Positions 26,072-34,305 of a DNA stretch of 64,000 nt are shown piece by piece. The stretch is from CALARM01 sp040217695. Its GTDB lineage: Bacteria; Vulcanimicrobiota; SpSt-956; JAKJGF01. The stretch covers positions 7,714 through 71,713 of the forward strand of contig JBEHWO010000003.1 in the NCBI GenBank assembly GCA_040217695.1. Reading direction: 5' to 3'. Position numbers and translations under genes: made by a program. Positions within the stretch are counted from its first letter, which is position 1; each line of letters opens with the position of its first letter. The notes under the pieces were generated by a model. It ran no database searches, was not told the origin of the DNA, and saw only the letters and a list, made by a program, of their open reading frames with translations.

Positions 26072-26488
26072 TTACTTACTCTTTGTTGCTACTGTCTTCC
26101 AGGAAATACCGCCTCTGGATTTAAAACTGCCTGTTACTTCAATCCATTCCGGTTTACATACTGCCCAGAGATCTTCCATAATATTATTGGTTATAAATTC
26201 ACCGAAATCCTTTTTATTTCTGTAAGACATAAGATAAATTTTAAGAGATTTTGCTTCTATCAGATGTTCATCAGGTATATATTTGATAATTATATCGGCA
26301 AAATCCGGCTGTCCTGTTACAGGACAGATAGATGTAAATTCTCCTTCCTGATAGAATTCTACAATAAAATCATTGTCAGGATATTTATTGGGGAAAGTCT
26401 CAAGAATGTCCATGGAAGGTTCCTGAGGATATTGTTCTATTACCGAGCCTAAAAGAGTTAATTCCTTATATTCACCTGTTTTTTTCAT
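26072..26488 (-). CDS. queF: NADPH-dependent 7-cyano-7-deazaguanine (preQ0) reductase, QueF
   Basis: 138 residues, the short (type I, B. subtilis-like) form. It reduces preQ0 to preQ1 in queuosine synthesis. The nucleophile is Cys55 in SICPVTGQPDFA, with Asp62. The NADPH/substrate motif is EAKSLKIYLMSYRN (79-91), and Glu97 is present. The residue before it, normally His96 (FHE), is Gly96 here (DFGEF, codon GGT), an unusual substitution at an active-site position. No ribosome site precedes the ATG, and the promoter sits so close that the mRNA is probably leaderless. No other queuosine genes are in the window. Confidence 0.9.
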   Translation of the reverse strand: MKKTGEYKELTLLGSVIEQYPQEPSMDILETFPNKYPDNDFIVEFYQEGEFTSICPVTGQPDFADIIIKYIPDEHLIEAKSLKIYLMSYRNKKDFGEFITNNIMEDLWAVCKPEWIEVTGSFKSRGGISWKTVATKSK

Positions 26489-26496
26489 AGTAATTT

Positions 26497-26525
26497 ATAG
26501 TATTACATTTATTTAACAGTGTCAA
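26497..26525 (-). promoter_or_regulatory. Promoter of queF, implying a leaderless mRNA
   Basis: Minus strand: consensus -35 TTGACA (26520-26525), a 17-base spacer, and -10 TACTAT (26497-26502). Only eight bases separate the -10 from the ATG at 26488, so transcription would start within a few bases of the start codon. This leaves no room for a preQ1 riboswitch. Confidence 0.6.
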
Positions 26526-26559
26526 TAGAAAATTTTTTGAGTGTAAGATTTTGTGTGAA

Positions 26560-26621
26560 TTTATATGAGAAGCATAACGGCAGGAATGATTTTATTACAT
26601 GCTTATGTTCAGGTCAGTAAA
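26560..26621. repeat. Partial element A joined to a type G left end
   Basis: The right half (TTTTATTACATGCTTATG, TTCAGGTCAGTAA) is that of element A. The left side (TTTATATGAGAAGC) is that of the element at 49152 and 63779. The heptad core is reduced to CATAACGGCAGG. Confidence 0.6.
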
Positions 26622-26818
26622 TGGTATTACACAACATTTATTATACAGTCGAAATTTTGTGTATGAAAGTTAACAAAATATTAACAATTTATATAACACA
26701 TGTTGCAATTTTTGTTATATACTGTAAATGAAAAATTACAGATAACATTACGTGACAATAATCTTCCGGAAATAAAAAGGGATTTCCAGGAAAGAATTTC
26801 CTTGTGGAGGTTTTAAAA

Positions 26819-27352
26819 ATGAAAGTTGGTTTTAACGATTTCAATTCTAACTGGGCTCAGATTTCTGAGAAAAAAGGTGCTCCCAGAAAAAAGGAAATGT
26901 CAGAAGGAATTAGAGAGACATTTATACCTTCGTCAGGGGAAGAAGTGGTATTCCCAAAACAGATATCTATAAATCCGGGAAAGATATATACTGAAGGTGC
27001 AGTCTGTCCGGGACTGGGAAAAATTGATGAGATTTGCCTGACATTCCCGGAAGAGATTAAACAAAACCATAAGACAGCTATGTCCGAAGGTATGATGGGA
27101 ACGGGAACGTTAGGATGGGTCATTGCAAACGGTAATGATATCAAAGATGGAACTGAAGGGGTAAGGCCGGCTAATATTCAGACCATGTTTGATAAATACT
27201 GGGACGGAACGAGCAGAAATCATATGGTATCTTTAGTTCAGACAGGTGCGGGCCTCCCGGGGGCGATTGCAATTAACGATCTGCCGTGGGACATACCTGC
27301 TATGCCGGTAAAGGATATACCGCCATTCCCTGTAATGCCCCTTGAGTTATAA
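26819..27352 (+). CDS. Hypothetical protein (177 residues)
   Basis: No recognised family, no signal peptide and no membrane span. It is rich in Gly, Pro and Met, with a C-terminal tail of repeated Pro (IPAMPVKDIPPFPVMPLEL). The ATG at 26819 follows GTGGAGG with spacing 9; the upstream TTG in frame overlaps that site. The next gene (YigZ-like) starts 12 bases after its stop and lacks its own ribosome site, so both are probably translated from one mRNA. The function is unknown. Confidence 0.6.
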   Translation: MKVGFNDFNSNWAQISEKKGAPRKKEMSEGIRETFIPSSGEEVVFPKQISINPGKIYTEGAVCPGLGKIDEICLTFPEEIKQNHKTAMSEGMMGTGTLGWVIANGNDIKDGTEGVRPANIQTMFDKYWDGTSRNHMVSLVQTGAGLPGAIAINDLPWDIPAMPVKDIPPFPVMPLEL

Positions 27353-27363
27353 TTTATTATAAA

Positions 27364-27981
27364 ATGGTAGAAAAATTTAATACTGTCAATAGAGATTTTG
27401 GCCCCTTTGAATTGAAAGAAAAGGGGTCAAAATTTATTTCTTATTTATACCCTGTTTCCACTGAAGAAGAGGCCGAGCAGATATTAAGCAGATTGAAAAA
27501 AGAATTTTATGATGCCACTCATATATGTTATTCCTATAGAATTGGCCCTGGTGTGGAAGAGCATGTCAGGATAAATGATGCAGGCGAACCATCGGGTACT
27601 GCAGGGAGACCTGTTTATCAGGAGATTATCAGGCGGGAACTGTTCAATGTTCTCGTTGCCGTTATCAGATATTTCGGCGGTGTTAAACTTGGTAAAGGCG
27701 GATTACAGAGAGCCTATTCCTCTGCTTCGAGAAATGTAATAGATATATCTGATATATTTGTTTATGAGATAAAAAAAGAAATTGCTCTGTCTGTACCCTT
27801 TAATTTTATCGGGGAAATAATAAATATGGCCGGCAGGTTCGGGATAAAAATATTGTCCCAGGAATATACACAGGAAGGGGTATCTATGGTTCTTTCTGTT
27901 CCTGCAGGAAAATTAGAGGCCTTTCAGGCAAGGTTAATAGAAAAAACTGCAGGAAAGATTCGGTTCATGAGCAATCAATAA
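27364..27981 (+). CDS. YigZ/IMPACT family (UPF0029) protein
   Basis: 205 residues. The N-terminal UPF0029 domain carries the family signature (about 55-120: ATHICYSYRIG, NDAGEPSGTAGRPVYQ, VAVIRYFGGVKLGKGGLQRAYS). The C-terminal domain is the DUF1949 ferredoxin-like fold (about 135-205). The family is linked to translation control in eukaryotes; the bacterial role is not settled. It follows the 177-residue gene after 12 bases without a clear ribosome site. Confidence 0.9.
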   Translation: MVEKFNTVNRDFGPFELKEKGSKFISYLYPVSTEEEAEQILSRLKKEFYDATHICYSYRIGPGVEEHVRINDAGEPSGTAGRPVYQEIIRRELFNVLVAVIRYFGGVKLGKGGLQRAYSSASRNVIDISDIFVYEIKKEIALSVPFNFIGEIINMAGRFGIKILSQEYTQEGVSMVLSVPAGKLEAFQARLIEKTAGKIRFMSNQ

Positions 27982-28087
27982 CCCGTGGCCTGTGGGTCAC
28001 ACTGCAATCCTGATTGACCGGCCATGAGTCTCCGGTGAGACTATGTGAAAATTAATATCTTATTTTATTCAGTTTACTCACTTTTCG

Positions 28088-29470
28088 CTAAATATTCACT
28101 TTTTGCAATGACGGCATTTCACTTTCGGAATAATAAACAACCTTGACTATTGTGCCATAATTTGAAGTCCAGTAGAATAACTCAACAGATTGACCGGGTT
28201 TAACATCTTTTATGGCTTCCCAGAAATCTTTTAGTGATTTTACCGGGTAATAGGTCAAGTTTATGAGTATTCCCCTTATTGTTCCTTTATGTGCTCCCCA
28301 TGCTTCTCCTGAACTGCCTTCCAGCACATCACTTACATAAACACAATCCGGAGATGCCCATGAGTATGACGTTTCGTAAACAGTAGGACTGTTAGGCTGT
28401 ATGACCATACCGGCAAAAGTAATATATTCTTTCGGTCTCAGAGAACCTCTTTCCAGAACATCCATATCAAGTTTGATTTCCTGTCCCATACGGCACAGGA
28501 GGAATGAGCATTTCTTACCGCCGAGATATCTCATGGTAGATAAAAAATCTGCATTATCCATAGGTAATTTATTGTCAACGGACATTATTATGTCACCCGG
28601 CATAAACCCACTTTTCTCGGCAGGGCTTTCTTTTAGAATAGATGTTACCAGAATAGATTTTCTTGGAACAGAAGAAGAAAATTTTGCTCCGAAATCTTCT
28701 ATTGCCCTGTCCGGATTGATCTCTTCTATTGTTGCACCAATCCATCCCATACGACCTGCATATGGAAGTTCTCCTTTTATGACCTGCTCTATGATTGATT
28801 TTAACTGATTTATTGCAAGGCTCCAGCCAATTCCCTGGGTAGCAGTCGTTACTGCCGTATTAACTCCTATAACAAGACCGTCTTCAAGGGATATGAGAGG
28901 GCCTCCGCTGTTACCGGGATTTATGGCTGCATCTGTTTGAAGAAAAGAACCTGCAAAATCACCGGGAGTATTGGTTGTACTTGAAATAATGCCTTTTGTT
29001 GCACAATATTCGAGTCCCATGGGATTGCCAAACGTACCTACTGAAATACCTACCGATACCTTTTCGGAATCTCCCATTACTGCACTGATTACATTGGGAG
29101 GCACACCTTTTTCACTCAATTTGAATTTTAATATTCCGAAATCATATATAGGATCTATATATACGGGAAGAGCCTGAAATCTTTCTCCGTCTTTAAAGCT
29201 TATCTGAAGTGAACTGATTCCGTCTCCTATAACATGTTTGTTTGTCCCGACAAAAGCATACCCTGTATTTTTATCTATATGAAGAACAAATCCGGAGCCG
29301 GTCCATGAACCACGGATAGATGTTTCAAGGGCAGTAACGGTACTTCCGTATATACGGACAGTATATTTTTCGGCTTCTTTAAAATAGTCCTGTTGACTGG
29401 TCTGTGCCGTTACAGAAGAAGAAATTAACACCACTGCTAACATAATCAGAACATAATATTTTATCTGCAT
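28088..29470 (-). CDS. HtrA/Deg-type serine protease with PDZ domains
   Basis: 460 residues. A signal peptide (MQIKYYVLIMLAVVLISSSV, cut near AQT) sends it to the periplasm. The S1C protease domain holds the triad His79 (GTNKHV), Asp110 (PIYDFGILK) and Ser188 (INPGNSGGPL). A first PDZ domain (about 255-340) has the carboxylate loop SPAEKSGFMPGDIIMS. A second, diverged one lies at about 375-455. Typical roles are degradation of misfolded envelope proteins. The ATG at 29470 has an AAAGGAGC site; the upstream GTG overlaps it. It lies 16 bases or more from the kinase gene on the same strand. Confidence 0.9.
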   Translation of the reverse strand: MQIKYYVLIMLAVVLISSSVTAQTSQQDYFKEAEKYTVRIYGSTVTALETSIRGSWTGSGFVLHIDKNTGYAFVGTNKHVIGDGISSLQISFKDGERFQALPVYIDPIYDFGILKFKLSEKGVPPNVISAVMGDSEKVSVGISVGTFGNPMGLEYCATKGIISSTTNTPGDFAGSFLQTDAAINPGNSGGPLISLEDGLVIGVNTAVTTATQGIGWSLAINQLKSIIEQVIKGELPYAGRMGWIGATIEEINPDRAIEDFGAKFSSSVPRKSILVTSILKESPAEKSGFMPGDIIMSVDNKLPMDNADFLSTMRYLGGKKCSFLLCRMGQEIKLDMDVLERGSLRPKEYITFAGMVIQPNSPTVYETSYSWASPDCVYVSDVLEGSSGEAWGAHKGTIRGILINLTYYPVKSLKDFWEAIKDVKPGQSVELFYWTSNYGTIVKVVYYSESEMPSLQKVNI

Positions 29471-29503
29471 TAGAATCGCTCCTTTCACTATTTACCGGAC
29501 CGG

Positions 29504-30589
29504 TTACGCACATGGCAGAGACACTTGCACTGTTGTTCCTTTCCCTGCTTCACTTTCTATAATGAAGTTTCCCCCTGCAAATTCTACCAGTCTTCTGGTA
29601 ATAATCAGCCCGAGTCCTACACCCTGCTGTTCATATATTTTTCTTTCGAATTGTATATAGGCACCAATATCTGCAATCTGAAGGGGAGTCATACCTCTGC
29701 CTCTGTCAGTAATATAAAGATGAAACATATTGTCAAATCTGGCAATTATATGAACAGAATGGCCTGAAGAGGAGAACTTAAAAGCATTATCAAGTAATTC
29801 TTCAAGGATTTTTTCCAGATTTGTTTCTGAAATATTGATAGCCCCGTCTTCTATTTCCAGTATTAAATCATTTTCTCTGTTTTCCAGTCTGGCTTTTTTT
29901 TCAGCCACATGGGATATGACATGTTTTACAGAGTTCATATTACCCTGTAAAAGTTTAATTCTGTCCAAATTTGCTTCGGCCAGTTCAAGTTCTGCATAAA
30001 GCAGTGTATTCTGTATGAGCCTGTGAAGCCTCTGGCCGGAATTGTAGATTTCCTGTACCAGTTCAAGTAATTCGTCTCTTTCAATTGTTTCATATTCGTT
30101 TATCAGTATTTCAGAGAGGCCCAGTATACCATTTAGAGGTGATCTGAACTCATGAGGCAAAGCCCTGGCGATAGAAGTCCGTAATTCATCCAGTTTTTCC
30201 CGGGATTTATTGTGTATGATTTCCTGTTTTTTTAATCTTGTATTAATTGCGGAAAGAAGTTCTTTCCTGGTAAAAGGCTTGGTTATATAATCATCTGCTC
30301 CCAGTTCCATGCCCTGTCTCTGTTCAAGCCTGTCAGCTTTTGCCGTAAGAAAGATAAAAGGTATGGTTGCTGTTAAAGGATCTTTTCGTAATTCGCTGAG
30401 AACACTGTAGCCGTCCATTTCCGGCATCATTACATCACAGATAATCAAATCGGGGAAAAGTTCTTTTGCCCTGGCCAGACCTGACAGTCCGTTCTCTGCC
30501 CCGGAGGCCTGATAATTTTCAAATTCCAGAGTTTTCAGTATATTTGCAAGTACAGATGGTTCATCTTCTATTACAAGAATTTTTTTCAT
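29504..30589 (-). CDS. Receiver-histidine kinase hybrid
   Basis: 361 residues, cytosolic. An N-terminal receiver (1-120; acidic pair EDE, phospho-acceptor Asp52 in ICDVMMPEMDG, Lys104 in TKPF) is followed by HisKA with His146 (LPHEFRSPLNG) and a HATPase_c domain (G1 DRGRGMT, G2 GVGLGLIITRR). This is the cyanobacterial-type receiver-first order, suited to receiving a phosphate or signal from another kinase. It lies 23 bases after the kinase at 30613 on the same strand, so the two probably form a relay. Confidence 0.9.
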   Translation of the reverse strand: MKKILVIEDEPSVLANILKTLEFENYQASGAENGLSGLARAKELFPDLIICDVMMPEMDGYSVLSELRKDPLTATIPFIFLTAKADRLEQRQGMELGADDYITKPFTRKELLSAINTRLKKQEIIHNKSREKLDELRTSIARALPHEFRSPLNGILGLSEILINEYETIERDELLELVQEIYNSGQRLHRLIQNTLLYAELELAEANLDRIKLLQGNMNSVKHVISHVAEKKARLENRENDLILEIEDGAINISETNLEKILEELLDNAFKFSSSGHSVHIIARFDNMFHLYITDRGRGMTPLQIADIGAYIQFERKIYEQQGVGLGLIITRRLVEFAGGNFIIESEAGKGTTVQVSLPCA

Positions 30590-30612
30590 TTTTCATCACC
30601 TTTATAGTTATT

Positions 30613-31374
30613 TTAAACAAGAGGAATATTAATGGTCACAACAGTACCTTTTCCCACAGCGGATGATATATTTATATTACCTTTATGGAGTTCCAGACAT
30701 CGTCTTACAATTGTAAAACCGAGACCTGCACCGGGTATGTTGCCCACATTTTTTGCCCTGTGAAATGCTTCGAACACTCTGTCTTTTTCTTCCCCGGGTA
30801 TACCAATACCACTGTCTTTAACAATAAAAATAACTTCTTTATCCATGAAACTTAAACTGCAGGTTACAGGTGTTCCTTCAGGTGAATATTTAAGGGCATT
30901 TAAGAGAATATTTAAAAGAATATTTCTGAGCAGGCTTTTATCAACAGATACATTATTACATATACCTTCATATGAGAAGTTTATCCTGGTACTGTCAACT
31001 TTTAATTCATCCAGTAGAGACTGACAGAATTTTTCAAGATCTACAGGTTCGGGTCTGAATGTCATTCTGCCTGAATCAACTTTACCAAGAATAGAAACAT
31101 TATCAAGTAACACAGTCATTCTGTCTATAGCATGTTTAATACTGCAGTAAATCTGGTTCTTTTCCTCTTTTACAAGTTTTTCACTGTAATTCTCAAGTAA
31201 CTCGATAGAAGATAAGATAGTAGTAAGAGGTGTACGAAATTCATGAGATACAAGGGAAATAAAGCGGGACTTTAAAAGTTCCAGTTCTTTTATCTTTTCA
31301 TTGGAAATACCTGTCTCTTTTTCTTCCAAATCTTCAGAAACCTCCGTTTGTATTATATCTACTGGGTTGAGCAT
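30613..31374 (-). CDS. Sensor-less histidine kinase
   Basis: 253 residues: a short N-terminal helix, HisKA with His44 (LVSHEFRTPLTT) and HATPase_c (G1 DSGIGIP, G2 GAGLGFTIVRR). No sensor domain is present. The ATG at 31374 lies inside the inverted end of an element A copy and has no ribosome site. An alternative TTG at 31326 lies 11 bases after GGAGG and would give a shorter protein starting LEEKETG. A broken PAS-like remnant lies upstream on the same strand, so this may be the surviving kinase half of a once longer gene. It pairs with the hybrid kinase downstream. Confidence 0.8.
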   Translation of the reverse strand: MLNPVDIIQTEVSEDLEEKETGISNEKIKELELLKSRFISLVSHEFRTPLTTILSSIELLENYSEKLVKEEKNQIYCSIKHAIDRMTVLLDNVSILGKVDSGRMTFRPEPVDLEKFCQSLLDELKVDSTRINFSYEGICNNVSVDKSLLRNILLNILLNALKYSPEGTPVTCSLSFMDKEVIFIVKDSGIGIPGEEKDRVFEAFHRAKNVGNIPGAGLGFTIVRRCLELHKGNINISSAVGKGTVVTINIPLV

Positions 31375-31463
31375 AAATAATACATATAAATGCTCGTGAC
31401 GCGTAACGCGTTACCCGTTACGGAAGGAATGATTTTATTATATGCTTATGCTCAGGTCAATAA
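31360..31463. repeat. Element A copy 2, overlapping the kinase start
   Basis: Left end CTACTGGGTTGAGCATAAAT, right end TTATGCTCAGGTCAATAA (inverted). The core CGTGACGCGTAACGCGTTAC, then CCGTTACGGAAGG. The CAT of GAGCATAA is the start codon of the kinase on the minus strand. Confidence 0.85.
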
Positions 31464-31669
31464 TATATAGGAATTTTTACGCCCGTTAAAATATTATATG
31501 TTCGATAGTTTCAATTTAATTCTCATCCCTGTCTAACTCGTCGGAAGACACGGAATACAGTCATGAAGATTTATTTCGACATAATAACGGCAAAACCTTT
31601 CCACAGGTATAATCTTCATGGATGGAAAATTTTATCATAATTTCGGTGCCTGTATTCATGGCTCTATAT

Positions 31670-31840
31670 TTAAAGGAAGAGATATTGAAAAGGTTGTACC
31701 TTCTTCCTCTGTTGAGGAAAAGGTAACTTTCTACAGACTCTAAAACAACCAGTATAACTAGGATTGTTTATGGTAAAATCTGCCTGTCTTTTAAGTTCTT
31801 CTTCAGGTGCCCTTTCAGGAGAAGCAAAAAAAGTTTCCAC
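31670..31840 (-). pseudogene. Frameshifted remnant of a PAS-type histidine kinase N-terminus
   Basis: A GTG start with a GGAGG site at the end of the MoaD-like gene opens a 56-codon frame. It begins METFFASPERAPEEELKRQ and continues to NNP, which resembles the N-terminus of PAS-containing sensor kinases linked to redox gene clusters. After NNP the frame loses the pattern, while the +1 frame reads ILVVLESVESYLFLNRGRR, like the following PAS strand. This points to a single-base frameshift near 31770. The reading then decays before element A copy 2. It may alternatively be a short functional peptide. Confidence 0.5.
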
Positions 31841-31842
31841 TG

Positions 31843-32076
31843 CTATCCTCCGCTGACCATTACTGTCAGACATATTTTATCTTTATCTTTTATTTCAGTA
31901 TTCATATCGACAGGCCTATCATTTAAAAAACACATTATAAATTCAAGCTCTTCTTCTTTATATCCTTGTGCAAGAAGTAAGTCTTTTATCTTTTTTTTAC
32001 TCTCTGTGTATATTTCAATCTCAGAGTTTCCTCCCGGTTTTTTCAGGGGTCCTGTAATAGAAATATGTACCTTCAT
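31843..32076 (-). CDS. MoaD/ThiS-like small sulfur-carrier-fold protein
   Basis: 77 residues with a beta-grasp pattern, ending in Ser-Gly-Gly (TVMVSGG), the C-terminal diglycine used by ThiS and MoaD for thiocarboxylate formation. The mid-region LNDRPVDMNTEIKDKDKICL fits the ubiquitin-like strand-turn. The ATG at 32076 follows AAAGGAAGGG. No thiazole or molybdopterin genes are adjacent; the next gene downstream is a broken kinase remnant whose ribosome site lies in its last codons. Carrier chemistry is inference. Confidence 0.65.
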   Translation of the reverse strand: MKVHISITGPLKKPGGNSEIEIYTESKKKIKDLLLAQGYKEEELEFIMCFLNDRPVDMNTEIKDKDKICLTVMVSGG

Positions 32077-32199
32077 AAGCAATCCCTTCCTTTTACTCCG
32101 GATATGAATATACGCTAAACTATATATGATAATTTGTCAATCCCTGATATAGAAAAACCTTGCTAATCAATAGTAAAAATGTTAAAATATTTTACGAAT

Positions 32200-32510
32200 C
32201 CGTTTTAATGGCGTAAAATAAAGCTTAGTGCTTATAACGGTAAATATTCCACCGGTTATAGTCGTGACGGGTAACGCGTAACGCGTGACGGGAGGTGACA
32301 AAATCAAAGATTATCCGGTGTTGTATTTATCGGTGGCATTACTCGGGGGGGTGGGAAAAATAACCGTATCATATTTACAATCGTGACGCGTAACGCGTGA
32401 CGGGAGGGGACAAAATCAAAGATTATCCGGTGTCGTATTTATCGCCGGCAGCACTTGGATGAAAATTACGCAGAAAGCAATTTATCTAAATAATTTAACA
32501 GTGAGGTGGT
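32200..32510 (+). promoter_or_regulatory. Leader F copy 2, interrupted by element B
   Basis: The left part, TTTTAATGGCGTAAAATAAA (32203-32222), and the right part, GATGAAAATTACGC through ATTTATCTAAATAATTTA (from 32458), match the uninterrupted leader at 11264-11360. Between them sit two element B units. The leader ends at the ftcD ribosome site. Confidence 0.6.
32227..32455. repeat. Two adjoining element B units inserted in leader F
   Basis: Outer ends AGTGCTTATAACGGTAAATA and (other strand) AGTGCTGCCGGCGATAAATA are inverted repeats. The first unit has core CGTGACGGGTAACGCGTAAC, and the second has CGTGACGCGTAACGCGTGAC. Both are followed by GGGAGG and the shared sequence CAAAATCAAAGATTATCCGG. 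The second unit begins ACTCGGGGGGGTGGGAAAAA. Confidence 0.8.
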
Positions 32511-32514
32511 TACG

Positions 32515-34185
32515 TTGAAACTTGTAGAATGTGTTCCGAACTTCAGTGAAGGAAGAGATAAAGCTGTAATAGGAGCCATAGCAGATGAAATTGCTGCTGT
32601 GCCGGATGTAATGCTTTTAGATGTTGATCCCGGGATAGATACGAATAGAACGGTAATTACATTTATAGGCCCTCCGGAGCAGGTTAAAATTGCTGCCTTT
32701 AATGGTATAAAAAAGGCAGCAGAATTGATAGATATGTCAAAACATAAAGGCGCTCATTCCAGAATAGGGGCTACCGATGTATGTCCCTTTATACCTGTAA
32801 GCGATGTAACTATGGAGGAATGTGTAAAACTTGCGGAAGAACTGGGAGAGAAGGTGTGGGAAGAGTTAAATATACCTGTTTATTTATATGAAGAAGCAGC
32901 AAAGTTACCGGAAAGAAAAAACCTTGCTTATATAAGAAAAGGGGAATATGAAGGACTTGAGGAAAGGTTTAAAGAAACTGTCTGGGCACCTGATTACGGT
33001 AAACCGGTCTTTAATGCCGGAGCCGGGGCAACTGTAATAGGAGCAAGGGAATTTCTCATAGCTTATAATGTAAATCTGAATACAAAAAATAAAAAACTTG
33101 CAAATGAAATCGCTATGAACATAAGAGAAGCAGGGAGGGCTAAAAGGGATGAACATGGTAACATATTGAAGGATGATGCCGGTAATACCATAAAAATACC
33201 CGGTAAATTAAAATATTTAAAAGCAGTCGGCTGGTATATAGAAGAATACGGGCAGTGCCAGGTCTCAATTAATCTTACTTCTTACAGAAGAACACCGCCT
33301 CATATAGCATTTGAAGAAGTAAGAAAAGAAGCTGAAAAACTTGGAGTACTTGTAACAGGGAGCGAACTTATAGGACTCATACCTGAAGAAGCAATGATTA
33401 TGGCAGGCAGGTATTTCCTTGAAAAACAGGGTGCCTGTCCGGGAATACCGGCAGAAGAAGTGATTAAGATAGCTGTAAAATCTATGGGACTTGATCAACT
33501 ATCTCCATTTTCTCCTGAAAAGAAAATTATAGAATACAGAGTTTTAAAAGGAAAAACTATAACAGACCTGACAGTAAATAAATTCATAGACGAATTATCC
33601 AGTTCTTCTCCCGCACCGGGCGGAGGCAGCGCAGCATCATTATGCGGTGCCGTAAGCGCCGCTCTGTCTTCTATGGTAGCAAACCTGACATTTGGTAAAA
33701 AGGGTTATGAAGATAAATGGCCGGAAATGAAGCAGTTATCCCTGGATTCACAGGAATTAAAGAATTACTTTCTGGAAGGTGTACATAAAGACACTGAAGT
33801 CTTCAATCAGGTTATGTCAGCCGGTAATCTTCCGAAGAAAACAGATGAGGAAAAGAATATCAGAGAGATTGCACTGGAAGAAGCTACAAAAGAAGCTACG
33901 TTAATACCGGTGAGCATTTTAAAATACAGCCTCAGAGCTCTTGAATTGGCCAAAAAAGCTGCAGTGGAAGGCAATATAAATTCCATAAGTGATGCCGGTG
34001 TTGCAGCACTGACAGCTTATGCGGCATCGGAAGGAGCCTATTATAATATAAAGATAAATTTAAAATCCATAAAAGATTCCGATTTTATAGAGAAAATAGA
34101 AAAAGAGGCGAATCAAATTCTGAATAAAATTAAAGATATGACAAGAGAAGTAAGGAAACTGGTGCTGGAAAAATTGAGTAAATAG
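32515..34185 (+). CDS. ftcD: Glutamate formimidoyltransferase fused to formimidoyltetrahydrofolate cyclodeaminase
   Basis: 556 residues, the length of the fused mammalian-type enzyme. It moves the formimino group of formiminoglutamate to tetrahydrofolate, then forms methenyl-THF and ammonia. The transferase half (1-330) begins KLVECVPNFSEGRD and contains HKGAHSRIGATDVCPF and NAGAGATVIGAREFLIAYN. The cyclodeaminase half (about 350-556) has the signature SSSPAPGGGSAASLCGA. The TTG at 32515 follows GTGAGGTGG with spacing 5 and gives the family start. No other histidine-degradation genes are nearby. Leader F, split by element B, lies upstream. Confidence 0.95.
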   Translation: MKLVECVPNFSEGRDKAVIGAIADEIAAVPDVMLLDVDPGIDTNRTVITFIGPPEQVKIAAFNGIKKAAELIDMSKHKGAHSRIGATDVCPFIPVSDVTMEECVKLAEELGEKVWEELNIPVYLYEEAAKLPERKNLAYIRKGEYEGLEERFKETVWAPDYGKPVFNAGAGATVIGAREFLIAYNVNLNTKNKKLANEIAMNIREAGRAKRDEHGNILKDDAGNTIKIPGKLKYLKAVGWYIEEYGQCQVSINLTSYRRTPPHIAFEEVRKEAEKLGVLVTGSELIGLIPEEAMIMAGRYFLEKQGACPGIPAEEVIKIAVKSMGLDQLSPFSPEKKIIEYRVLKGKTITDLTVNKFIDELSSSSPAPGGGSAASLCGAVSAALSSMVANLTFGKKGYEDKWPEMKQLSLDSQELKNYFLEGVHKDTEVFNQVMSAGNLPKKTDEEKNIREIALEEATKEATLIPVSILKYSLRALELAKKAAVEGNINSISDAGVAALTAYAASEGAYYNIKINLKSIKDSDFIEKIEKEANQILNKIKDMTREVRKLVLEKLSK

Positions 34186-34192
34186 ATAATAA

Positions 34193-34287
34193 TAATTTAA
34201 GGGTATAGGAAAATTCGTTTTTTATGGCTTAAAATAAAGATTCAGATGAAAATTAAGGAGAGGCAAGTTGTCTAAATAATTTAATAA
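34193..34287 (+). promoter_or_regulatory. Leader F copy 3
   Basis: TTAAGGGTATAGGAAAATTC, then TTTATGGCTTAAAATAAAG, GATGAAAATTAAG and GTTGTCTAAATAATTTA align with copies at 11264 and 32200, again just upstream of a plus-strand gene. Confidence 0.55.
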
Positions 34288-34305
34288 AGAAATGGAGAGT
34301 TTCCC

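Noticed and set aside
26489..26560. A preQ1 riboswitch upstream of queF
   Set aside because: The promoter lies eight bases from the start codon, leaving no transcribed leader to hold an aptamer.
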